This document shows positions 46,690 through 55,117 of a stretch of 64,000 nt of DNA, piece by piece. Source of the stretch: Sulfurospirillum sp. 1612 (GTDB lineage: Bacteria; Campylobacterota; Campylobacteria; Campylobacterales; Sulfurospirillaceae); contig NZ_CP140614.1 of NCBI RefSeq assembly GCF_036556685.1, positions 1,054,001 through 1,118,000 on the forward strand, written 5' to 3'. Each line of letters opens with the position of its first letter. Within the stretch, counting starts at the first letter, position 1. A program made the position numbers and the translations under genes. The notes below the pieces were generated by a model. That model saw only the letters and a program-made list of their open reading frames with translations, had not been told where the DNA came from and ran no database searches.

Positions 46690-48087
46690 ATGGATTTCTC
46701 TTTCTTAGACCACTTTATCAAATTTTTGATTGCCTATAAGACACTTGCTTATGGGATTCTATTTTTAGGCTCTATGTTGGAAACTGTCATTGGTTTTTCA
46801 TTTTTTATCTATGGTGAAGTCTTTTTTCTAGCTGGGAGCATGATGGCGGGTATGGGTATTTTAAATATCTGGGAAGTCATCATCGTTTTGTATCTAGGAG
46901 GAATACTTGGAGATAGTCTCAGCTATTTTCTAGGAGTGCGATACGGACTGCGGATTTATAAAAAGCTCAAAAAAATCCGACTTTTTAAGCGCTTTATTAA
47001 TGAGCAAAACTACAACAAAGGGGTGAAGTTTTTCCAAAGAAGAGGGGCGGTGAGTCTGTTTTTTGCCCGATTGTTGGGGCCGATTTCTTGGATTACGCCT
47101 TTTGTTGCGGGTATCTACAAATTGCCATATCGCAAATTTTTGATCTACAATATCCCCGGTGTCATCATTGGAATCGGTCAGTTTATTATCATCGGGTATT
47201 TTTTTGGAAAGCATGTCGATGTAGTGTTGAAGGTGGTATCGACTTATATCATGATAATATTATTTTTGCTCTGTTGTGTGGGTGTTTTGTACTATTATCT
47301 CAAAAAGAAGAAGATGCTACACCAAATCAAAGAGCTCCTTGCACAAAACAAAAGACAAGCCATTCGCTACATCGCAAAAAACTTTTTTTTCAGTAGTGCG
47401 ATATTGCTACTCATCTATCTATTGTTTTTGTTTTTGATATTTTTTACGGATATGGATCATGAAATTCATCCTGTGAAGCACTCAGTACACATCTCTGTGG
47501 ATTTGAATCAGTGCCGCTCTTTGCAGCTATATTATAAAATCGACAAGACCAATATCATCCAGCCGATTAATGTGATTTTACAAAGTCCTCTGAGACTTTC
47601 TGAGATTTTTAACCAAGAGTGGGATCAAAATAAGATATTTGATATCAATAATATCTCATTTATAGAGTATATTAAATTATTGAAAAATAAAATTCCACCG
47701 ATTAGTTCTCTATATTTTGATGGAGTTGCGCAAGATGCGGCGTATCAGTTTCATTCAGATTCCATCGAGAAAAGAGAGCATATTAGGATTTGGAAGTATC
47801 AAAAAGCAGCTGATTATCTCTATTATGCATCGATTACTTATGATGATGGCTTTGGTTTTAATTTTTACAATTACTTTTACTCGCCTATTCATCATGTAGA
47901 CAAAGATATCGATAGAAGCAGAGATTTCTTGTATCGTTATTTGATAAGTCGAAAAGATTTAAATGTACAATGCCATTATATTCAAACACGGTGTACTATC
48001 CCAAAAATCATTGATGATGATGAACGTGACGAGGAACAGCCTTATTATAGCGATGGTAAAATCCTATTTTGTAACGTTTCAAAATAA
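46690..48087 (+). CDS. DedA-LssY fusion membrane protein
   Basis: A 465-residue protein. Residues about 1-215 are a DedA domain (FLGSMLETVIGFSFFIYGE, GDSLSYFLGVRYGLR, FFARLLGPISWITPFVAG). A further helix at about 235-255 leads to a soluble C-terminal domain (about 265-465) of the LssY_C type, with HISVDLNQCRSLQLYYKI and IRIWKYQKAADYLYYAS. LssY proteins in Legionella have PAP2 domains too; here the PAP2 is a separate gene three positions upstream. It probably works with the preceding transferase on a lipid-linked sugar. Confidence 0.78.
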   Translation: MDFSFLDHFIKFLIAYKTLAYGILFLGSMLETVIGFSFFIYGEVFFLAGSMMAGMGILNIWEVIIVLYLGGILGDSLSYFLGVRYGLRIYKKLKKIRLFKRFINEQNYNKGVKFFQRRGAVSLFFARLLGPISWITPFVAGIYKLPYRKFLIYNIPGVIIGIGQFIIIGYFFGKHVDVVLKVVSTYIMIILFLLCCVGVLYYYLKKKKMLHQIKELLAQNKRQAIRYIAKNFFFSSAILLLIYLLFLFLIFFTDMDHEIHPVKHSVHISVDLNQCRSLQLYYKIDKTNIIQPINVILQSPLRLSEIFNQEWDQNKIFDINNISFIEYIKLLKNKIPPISSLYFDGVAQDAAYQFHSDSIEKREHIRIWKYQKAADYLYYASITYDDGFGFNFYNYFYSPIHHVDKDIDRSRDFLYRYLISRKDLNVQCHYIQTRCTIPKIIDDDERDEEQPYYSDGKILFCNVSK

Positions 48088-48115
48088 GTGAGAATCTTTG
48101 TTATAAATTTTGGGA

Positions 48116-48121
48116 TATAAT
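48116..48121 (+). promoter_or_regulatory. -10 element before the hydroxylase gene
   Basis: A perfect TATAAT at 48116-48121 lies about 30 bases ahead of the ATG at 48153, with AAGGAA between. No good -35 box is seen, which is common in Campylobacterota where upstream T-rich periodicity replaces it. Confidence 0.5.
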
Positions 48122-48152
48122 CAGCATATTGAAACCGAGATAAGGAAATGTC

Positions 48153-48758
48153 ATGAAAAATTTGATTTTGAAGATGACTGCTAGCAAGTGGAATTACTAT
48201 CTCAGTCTCATAGCAGATGGTATGACTGGCTTAGTATTTTTGATCTTCAGTTTTCGTACGTCAGATGATATTTGGGCAAGTTGCGCTCTTTTTATTGTCG
48301 GAGTAGTGAGCTTTTCGTTTGTGGAATACGCGGTGCATGCATGGCTTTTTCACAAAAATCATTTTTTGAAGATTTTCATAGAAGGACATGCACATCACCA
48401 TCAAAATCCTTTTGGTTATGATGCCTTGCCGTTTTTTGCTTCAGCGTTGATGGGATTCCTCGCGGTTGAATTGCTCTCTCCTATTATGCCACAGCGTGAT
48501 GCATTTGCTCTAATCGGCGGTCTGGCGATGGGATATTTTAATTATGGTTTGACGCATCACCTCATGCACCGAAGAGAGTTTACGCTCCCATATTATCGCT
48601 ATCTTCAACAGTTTCATTTTGTACATCACAAAAAACCGAGAAAAAATCATGGGATGACCACAGATATCTTTGATCGGATTTTTGACACCTATTATCAATG
48701 GGATGAAGCAGACCTCAAAGGCATCGAACAACTCAAAAAAATCCGAACAAAACACTAA
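48153..48758 (+). CDS. Fatty acid hydroxylase / sterol desaturase family protein
   Basis: A 201-residue membrane di-iron protein. Four hydrophobic segments are seen, with histidine clusters typical of the family: HAWLFHKNHF near 63-72, HAHHHQNPFGYD near 77-88, HHLMHRRE near 136-143 and HFVHHKKPRKNHG near 154-166. It would hydroxylate or desaturate an acyl or isoprenoid chain in the membrane using oxygen. It closes the envelope-lipid region and forms the left edge of the defence island. Confidence 0.82.
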   Translation: MKNLILKMTASKWNYYLSLIADGMTGLVFLIFSFRTSDDIWASCALFIVGVVSFSFVEYAVHAWLFHKNHFLKIFIEGHAHHHQNPFGYDALPFFASALMGFLAVELLSPIMPQRDAFALIGGLAMGYFNYGLTHHLMHRREFTLPYYRYLQQFHFVHHKKPRKNHGMTTDIFDRIFDTYYQWDEADLKGIEQLKKIRTKH

Positions 48759-48885
48759 CGCAACCACAAGATTTTACCCAATTGCCCACTTTTGCATGAT
48801 TGATGCTGTGATCTTAGCAATGTTTTATGGTTTTAATTTTACTTTTGATAGAATGAACTAATAGAAATTCTAAGGCAAAATTTAC

Positions 48886-51546
48886 ATGAGTATTATGGCA
48901 ATTGAAAACAACTTAAATACGCTCATCTCACACTTTACTCAAGAGCGCTTTATCTTTGATCTACTTTTGGCTTATGAGACCCCAAAATCAACCATCAAAC
49001 GCCTTCGAGGAAGTGATCATGATAATCTAGTCTCACGTGGTGAGTTAATGGTGCGAAAAAAACTATTTTTTAAAGTCAAAGAGGCATCTTTGCATGCCAC
49101 GATAGATGAAATCAAAACATCTAAAGAAGTCATAAAACATCATCCCCGGTTTATCATCGTAACTGATTATGAAACACTTCTTGCTTATGATACAAAAACA
49201 GAGGATACCCTCGATATAGAGTTGCTAAATATCCCCAATCATTATGATTTTTTTCTCCCACTTGCCGGCATGGAAAAGGCTACCTATCAAGATGAAAATC
49301 CTGCTGATGTCAAAGCCTCCATCAAGATGGCACGTCTTTATGAGGAACTCCAAAAAAACAATCATTTTGAAACAGAAGAAGATATCCATGCACTCAATGT
49401 ATTTTTGACGCGTCTTTTGTTTTGCTATTTTGCAGAAGATACGAATATCTTCGAGGATAATCTTTTTACTGCATCTCTCTCCTCTCATACACAGCTCGAT
49501 GGAGGTGACCTTGATAGCTATCTTCAGAGACTTTTTGGCATGTTTAATACCCCAGAGAAAAAAAGAGACCCAAGTACACCAGCGTATCTGAATAAATTTC
49601 CCTATGTAAATGGTGGACTTTTTGCCAGATCACTGAAGCTGCCCATCTTCACGACGCGCTCTCGTGCTCTCATGATAGAGATAGGCCAGCTCCAATGGTC
49701 GCAGATAAATCCAGATATATTTGGTAGTATGATCCAAGCGGTGGTCACACCTGAACATCGTGGTGGCATGGGGATGCACTACACAAGCGTGCCAAATATC
49801 ATGAAAGTGATCGAGCCACTTTTTTTAGATGAATTCTACAAAGAGTTAGAAAAAAGCTTTGATAGTAAAACAAAACTACAAAAACTACTGAAAAGACTAA
49901 GCATGATCAAGATATTTGATCCAGCTTGTGGAAGTGGGAACTTTCTCATCATAGCTTACAAAAAGCTGCGTGAACTTGAGATGAGCATACTAAAACGTAT
50001 GGATGAGTTGAGTAAGGAGCTGACTTTTGTATTTAGTGAGATAAAACTAACACAGTTTTACGGCATAGAGCTAGATGACTTCGCCCATGAAGTCGCAATG
50101 CTCTCCCTTTGGCTTGCAGAACATCAAATGAACCTAGAGTTTTACAAAGCCTTTGGCAGAACAAGTCCAGCCCTGCCACTGCACGATGGTGGAAATATAG
50201 TCCATGGAAATGCCACTAGAATAGACTGGGAAGAGGTTTGCCCAAAAGTAGATGGTGATGAGATCTATATACTTGGGAATCCGCCTTATTTGGGTACTAG
50301 AAATCAAGAAAAAGAGCATAAAGAAGATATGGCTTTTGTATTTAAAGGTATTAAAAATTATAAGAATTTAGATTATATTGCTTGTTGGTTTTATAAAGGT
50401 GCTAATTATATAAAAGGAATTAACTCTAAATATGCTTTTGTTTCTACAAACTCAGTAACACAAGGAGACCAAGTAGCATTACTTTGGTCAAATATTTTTG
50501 ATAAAGAACTAGAAATTAATTTTGCATATCATTCTTTTAAATGGCAGAATAATGCAAAAAATAATGCTGGAGTAACAGTTGTAATTATTGGTATTGCAAA
50601 TATAAATACAGAATTAAAAAAGTTATATACAAATAATTTGATAAAAAGTGTTAAAGAAATAAATGGTTATTTGATAGCAGCTCCTAAAGTTTTTATAAAT
50701 AGAAGAAATAAACCTTTGTTAAATATTCCCAAAATGTCCTATGGTAATTATACTGGTGGCTGTAATGAACTATTATTATCTCCAAGTGAAAAAAATGCTA
50801 TTTTATTAGAAAATAAAAATGCAAGTAAATTTATAAGAAAATTAAGTGGTTCTGCAGAATTTATACAAAATAAAGAACGGTATTGTTTATGGATTAGTAA
50901 TGCAGATTTAGATGAGGCTTTGAAAATTCAAAATATACAAAAGAGAATTGAAAGTGTTAAACAAAATAGGTTATCAAGTAAAGATGAAGCATTGCAAAAA
51001 CTTGCAACTAGACCACATCAATTCCGTGATATTAAAGAAGCTAAAAAGTCCTCTATAATTGTACCTATAGTCTCATCTGAAAGAAGGAAATATATTCCAA
51101 TGGGTTTTTTAGATAAGGAGTATATTATTCCAAATTCAGCACAGGCTATTTACGATGCAGAACCTTGGATTTTTGGTTTTATTTCATCTTATATGCATAA
51201 TATTTGGGTAAAAGCAGTTGGTGGAAGTTTAGAAACACGTATTAGATATTCATCTGTACTTTGTTACAACACTTTCCCATTTCCAAATATATCTGAAAAA
51301 CAAAAAGAAGAGATAACAGAACTAGTATATGGTGTACTAGATGAAAGAGAACAACACTCAGAAAAAACCCTAGCCGAGCTTTACGATCCAAACAAAATGC
51401 CACAAGGACTAAAACAAGCCCACCACGCCCTAGACCTAGCCATAGAAAAATGCTACCGAACCAAACCATTTGAAAATGATGAAGAAAGACTAGAATACCT
51501 TTTTAAAATGTATAAAGAGATGACCGCGAAGGAGAAAGAAAAATGA
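48886..51546 (+). CDS. MmeI/YeeA-type N6-adenine DNA methyltransferase
   Basis: An 886-residue methyltransferase of the large type IIG/YeeA kind. The N-terminal region (about 1-150) has the SAM-independent pattern RFIIVTDYETLLAYDTKTED seen in MmeI-like proteins. A helical spacer (about 150-310) precedes motif I FDPACGSGNFLIIAY near 344 and the catalytic ILGNPPYLGTRN near 463. The target-recognition region and C-terminal helix follow. I do not see a clear D...ExK nuclease motif in the first 100 residues, so restriction may come from another gene. DNA from about 50330 to 51330 is far lower in GC than either side. AAGG precedes ATG 48886. Confidence 0.85.
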   Translation: MSIMAIENNLNTLISHFTQERFIFDLLLAYETPKSTIKRLRGSDHDNLVSRGELMVRKKLFFKVKEASLHATIDEIKTSKEVIKHHPRFIIVTDYETLLAYDTKTEDTLDIELLNIPNHYDFFLPLAGMEKATYQDENPADVKASIKMARLYEELQKNNHFETEEDIHALNVFLTRLLFCYFAEDTNIFEDNLFTASLSSHTQLDGGDLDSYLQRLFGMFNTPEKKRDPSTPAYLNKFPYVNGGLFARSLKLPIFTTRSRALMIEIGQLQWSQINPDIFGSMIQAVVTPEHRGGMGMHYTSVPNIMKVIEPLFLDEFYKELEKSFDSKTKLQKLLKRLSMIKIFDPACGSGNFLIIAYKKLRELEMSILKRMDELSKELTFVFSEIKLTQFYGIELDDFAHEVAMLSLWLAEHQMNLEFYKAFGRTSPALPLHDGGNIVHGNATRIDWEEVCPKVDGDEIYILGNPPYLGTRNQEKEHKEDMAFVFKGIKNYKNLDYIACWFYKGANYIKGINSKYAFVSTNSVTQGDQVALLWSNIFDKELEINFAYHSFKWQNNAKNNAGVTVVIIGIANINTELKKLYTNNLIKSVKEINGYLIAAPKVFINRRNKPLLNIPKMSYGNYTGGCNELLLSPSEKNAILLENKNASKFIRKLSGSAEFIQNKERYCLWISNADLDEALKIQNIQKRIESVKQNRLSSKDEALQKLATRPHQFRDIKEAKKSSIIVPIVSSERRKYIPMGFLDKEYIIPNSAQAIYDAEPWIFGFISSYMHNIWVKAVGGSLETRIRYSSVLCYNTFPFPNISEKQKEEITELVYGVLDEREQHSEKTLAELYDPNKMPQGLKQAHHALDLAIEKCYRTKPFENDEERLEYLFKMYKEMTAKEKEK

Positions 51547-52763
51547 GTGATTTTATAGATGAGTATAGGTTGATAGATAGAATACAAGATAGCAATATAA
51601 ATTTTTTATTTGGTTCTGGCATGTCAGCAGGTTATCTTGAAATATTGGGAAATATTGAGCAACTACTTACAGATTTAAATAATGATGAAACTATTGAAAA
51701 TGAAAATCAAAGGGAGTTAATAAGGGCATCAATCTTAAATAAATATTTTGAAGGCGTAATTGAAAAAAATTTAAATATTTTAGATTATTCACATTTAGAA
51801 CCTGAAGAAATTTTATCAATACAATGGACACTAGAGAGTTATATAAACTTTTTTAAGACTATAAATCAATTGATCTTATCTAGAAGGAATAAACTCTTAA
51901 GTAAACAAGTGAATATTTTTACTACAAATATAGATATTTTTCTTGAGCGTGCTATTGAACAAATTGGATTAGAGAGTAATGATGGTTTTGGAAAAGGTTT
52001 TAAGCCAAAATATGATTTGAGTAATTTTAAAAAATCCATCTTTCAAAAAAGCCTCCATTTTGATAATAGTTCAGAAATACCAATATTTAATATTTTAAAA
52101 ATACATGGCTCTTTAACTTGGAAAAGTGAAGATAAAAATATATATTTTGATAGTTCATTACAGGGAATTCAAAAAGTACAAAAAGTAAAAAGAAGATCTT
52201 TGATAGATGTTGATACATCAAAAGATAACCTAACTAGTTTAAAAGCAAAATTGCCTAAAAGAATTCATGAAAGCAATTTTAGTAGGTTCTTAGAAGAATA
52301 CAATCAACTTGCTATTGTAAACCCTACAAAAGGAAAATTTCAACAAACTGTGTTAGATCAAAAGTATTATGATCTTCTTAGAATTTATGCAAATGAGCTT
52401 GAAAAAGAAAATACTTTACTTTTTGTAATGGGCTTTTCTTTTGCTGATGAACATATAAGAGATTTAACGATAAGAGTTGCTGATTCAAACCCTACTTTGA
52501 TGATTTATATTTTTGCATTTGATAAAAAATCTCGAAGACGCTTGAACTGTATACTAGGACTTTATAAAGATAAAATAAAAAATAATAATATAAAAATAAT
52601 ATCGCCTAATAGAATTAAAGAAGAAGATAAATACAAGGATGAATTTCAATATACATTTGATCAAATTAATGAAAGGGTTTTCAAAAAAATACTAGAAAAG
52701 ATTTCAAAACCTATGACTAAAAAAATATTTAAAGCTACACTTGAAGGCTTTGGAAATGAATAA
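51543..52763 (+). CDS. SIR2-like NAD(P)/nucleotide hydrolase of a SIR2-HerA pair
   Basis: A 406-residue protein with a SIR2-like fold. Family motifs are NFLFGSGMSAG near 19-29, VNIFTTNIDIFLERA near 121-135 (catalytic Asn) and ILKIHGSLTW near 184-193 (catalytic His). The C-terminus has FVMGFSFADEHIRDLTIRVA, usual in defence SIR2 proteins. Such proteins degrade NAD and similar nucleotides after phage infection. It overlaps the methyltransferase by 4 bases and the HerA gene by 8, so it is translated with both. Base composition is clearly AT-richer than the chromosome around it. Confidence 0.88.
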   Translation: MSDFIDEYRLIDRIQDSNINFLFGSGMSAGYLEILGNIEQLLTDLNNDETIENENQRELIRASILNKYFEGVIEKNLNILDYSHLEPEEILSIQWTLESYINFFKTINQLILSRRNKLLSKQVNIFTTNIDIFLERAIEQIGLESNDGFGKGFKPKYDLSNFKKSIFQKSLHFDNSSEIPIFNILKIHGSLTWKSEDKNIYFDSSLQGIQKVQKVKRRSLIDVDTSKDNLTSLKAKLPKRIHESNFSRFLEEYNQLAIVNPTKGKFQQTVLDQKYYDLLRIYANELEKENTLLFVMGFSFADEHIRDLTIRVADSNPTLMIYIFAFDKKSRRRLNCILGLYKDKIKNNNIKIISPNRIKEEDKYKDEFQYTFDQINERVFKKILEKISKPMTKKIFKATLEGFGNE

Positions 52764-54612
52764 TCAACAAGTTTTAGATGATTCAATTTTTAAAATTGGT
52801 GAAGTGCTATCAGTCGATGGTAGAAAAGTAAAAATCAAAGTTGATAAAACTAAAAATAGCTCACATATTATGTATAAAGGTGAACTACTTAAAAATACTT
52901 CTGTTGGAAGTTATGTAAAAATTATCAAAGGTTACACTAAAATAATTGGAAAAGTCGAAGGTGAATTTGTTGAAGAGGATAAAAACTATAGTCCAAAAGA
53001 GTATACAGCTGAAGCAAATAAAATAAATAGAAATCTTATTGTAAGTATGTTGGGTTTTTTTGATGGGGAAAGATTCAAAAGAGGAATAAAAGAGCTACCT
53101 TTAGTATTTAATGAATGTTTTTTACTTGATAACCAAGAGTTTGAACAAGTCCATGATTTTATAGAAAAAGATGATGAACCACTTGAAATTGGTGTTTTAT
53201 CACTTGAAAAAGGTCAAAAAATTCAAATAGGTGTAAATAGTCTATTTGCTAGTCATATTGGTATTTTTGGAAACACAGGAAGTGGTAAATCATATACATT
53301 GGCAAAGCTTTATAATGTTTTTTTTGATAAATATATACAAAATCAAAAATTTTTGAAGCAAGCTAAATTTTATTTATTTGATTTTAATGGAGAGTATTTG
53401 GATAGCAAAAAGTCTAAAGAAGATTCAGTAATTGTAGATATAAAATATAAGAATGTATATAATTTATCAACAAGAAATGGAGAAGGTAATAAATTTCCAG
53501 TACTTGAAAAAGAGATTTATGATATCAATTTTTGGTCAATTTTTTTATCTGCTACGGAAAAAACACAAACTCCTTTTTTAAAAAGAGCTATTGAAAATGA
53601 CTTTTATGCAAACAAATTTAATAGTAAAGAAACGATAGTTGATGCTATTAAAGATTTAATAAAATTAATGATCGAAAAGCATATTGAAAAAGGTGATATT
53701 TTATCTTTTTTAAGAGATATAGAAAAAGCAATAAATAAGAAACTTAGTAATCTAAATGATATTATTACTTATTTTCAACAGAAACTACATTGGCATGGGA
53801 ATGGAAATGATAATTTTTTTGTTTATACAACAAGTGGTAAAATTTATGAAGATAAACAATCATTTTATCCAGAATTATTTCAAATGTTTTCAAATACACA
53901 ATTTATTAATTTGAGTGATTTTGAGAAAATTAGATTACAAATTATTTTTCAATACTATGATGAATTAGTAAAGTATGATTTGAATTCTGAACATATATCC
54001 CCACTTCTTAAAAGACTTAAAAAAATAGAAGATATTGATAAAGTTTTAAAAATTGACAATACAACTAGTACAAAAAATATCAATGTGATTTCTTTAAAAA
54101 ATGTAAATACTGAAATGAAAAAAATATTGCCACTTCTAATTTGTAAACAAATATATGATCAACAAAAACAATTACAAAATAAATCAAGCTATCTAAATAT
54201 CATTGTTGATGAAGCACATAATGTTTTATCTCACAATTCAAATAGGGAAAGTGAAACTTGGAAAGATTATAGGCTAGAAACTTTTGAAGAGATCATAAAA
54301 GAGGGTAGAAAATTTGGTGTATTTTTGACAATTGCTAGTCAAAGACCATCAGATATTTCTAGCACTATTATCTCACAATTACATAATTATTTTTTACATA
54401 GACTTATAAATAATAAAGATATTGAAGCGGTAGAAAAAACTATCTCATATCTTGACAAAGTCTCTTTTGAAGCCTTGCCAATTTTACCAACTGGAAGTTG
54501 CATATTTGCAGGACTTGCTGCACAAGTTCCTGTTATGGTAGATATTGGAAAAATCAATGACGGGCATGAACCTAAAAGTGATACTATTAAGTTAACTAAG
54601 AATTGGAAGTAA
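52756..54612 (+). CDS. HerA-type hexameric ATPase of a SIR2-HerA pair
   Basis: A 618-residue HerA/FtsK-like ATPase. A small N-terminal beta-barrel (about 10-75, VDGRKVKIKVDKT) is the HAS-barrel. Walker A IGIFGNTGSGKSYTLAK lies near 168-184, Walker B YLNIIVDEAHNVL near 478-490, and the arginine-rich end FGVFLTIASQRPSDISSTI near 512-530. HerA forms a hexamer that assembles with SIR2 effectors into a large antiphage complex. ATG 52756 overlaps the SIR2 stop; a TTG at 52741 in frame is less likely. Confidence 0.88.
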   Translation: MNNQQVLDDSIFKIGEVLSVDGRKVKIKVDKTKNSSHIMYKGELLKNTSVGSYVKIIKGYTKIIGKVEGEFVEEDKNYSPKEYTAEANKINRNLIVSMLGFFDGERFKRGIKELPLVFNECFLLDNQEFEQVHDFIEKDDEPLEIGVLSLEKGQKIQIGVNSLFASHIGIFGNTGSGKSYTLAKLYNVFFDKYIQNQKFLKQAKFYLFDFNGEYLDSKKSKEDSVIVDIKYKNVYNLSTRNGEGNKFPVLEKEIYDINFWSIFLSATEKTQTPFLKRAIENDFYANKFNSKETIVDAIKDLIKLMIEKHIEKGDILSFLRDIEKAINKKLSNLNDIITYFQQKLHWHGNGNDNFFVYTTSGKIYEDKQSFYPELFQMFSNTQFINLSDFEKIRLQIIFQYYDELVKYDLNSEHISPLLKRLKKIEDIDKVLKIDNTTSTKNINVISLKNVNTEMKKILPLLICKQIYDQQKQLQNKSSYLNIIVDEAHNVLSHNSNRESETWKDYRLETFEEIIKEGRKFGVFLTIASQRPSDISSTIISQLHNYFLHRLINNKDIEAVEKTISYLDKVSFEALPILPTGSCIFAGLAAQVPVMVDIGKINDGHEPKSDTIKLTKNWK

Positions 54613-54615
54613 ATC

Positions 54616-55104
54616 ATGCAAAAAATAGCCAACCTAAACATCTATGTAGGCACAAAAGAAGAATACCACATAGCGATTAGTCAAAATATGAAAATCGTGT
54701 GTGCACTCAATCGTGCAAATGGTTTTGTGACACATCAGTCTCAAGTCGGGTGGACAGGTAGAGGTTGCAATAAAGATAACCCTTATTATCTTTATAAAGA
54801 GGAAGAGGATGCTATTTATCTAAATATGTTTGATGGGGAAGATCCTATCTATGTAAATGACAAAATGATAGATGCCGCCTTGAGCTTTATGAAACGGCAT
54901 TTGGATAATGATGAAACAATCTTTGTGCATTGTAGCTTAGGGGAATCTCGAAGTCCTTCTATCTCACTTATGTATATGTTAGAACACAACCTTATAGATG
55001 TGACAGACGATGCTTTGAGAGTATTTAGAGATAAGGTTTATGGAAACTACCAGCCTAAAAGAGGCAATGCGGAGTATATTATTAAAAGATGGTTGAGTAA
55101 GTGA
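54616..55104 (+). CDS. Dual-specificity phosphatase-like protein
   Basis: A 162-residue protein with the cysteine-phosphatase signature FVHCSLGESRSPSISLMYML, where C-x5-R lies near 106-112. The general acid region could be the aspartates of NMFDGEDPIYVND. This is the compact eukaryotic-like DSP fold. It starts four bases after herA and ends 13 bases before fic, so it belongs to the island operon. Its substrate could be a phosphoprotein, a nucleotide or RNA 5' end; nothing decides this. Confidence 0.8.
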   Translation: MQKIANLNIYVGTKEEYHIAISQNMKIVCALNRANGFVTHQSQVGWTGRGCNKDNPYYLYKEEEDAIYLNMFDGEDPIYVNDKMIDAALSFMKRHLDNDETIFVHCSLGESRSPSISLMYMLEHNLIDVTDDALRVFRDKVYGNYQPKRGNAEYIIKRWLSK

Positions 55105-55117
55105 AAAAGGAGCAAGA

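Noticed and set aside
47088-47396. 102-codon frame inside the DedA-LssY gene
   Set aside because: It is an overlapping frame of a well-supported membrane protein and its translation shows no domain.
48759-48885. Attachment site or tRNA at the left edge of the island
   Set aside because: No tRNA-like fold and no direct repeat matching the right edge near 59441 could be found by eye.
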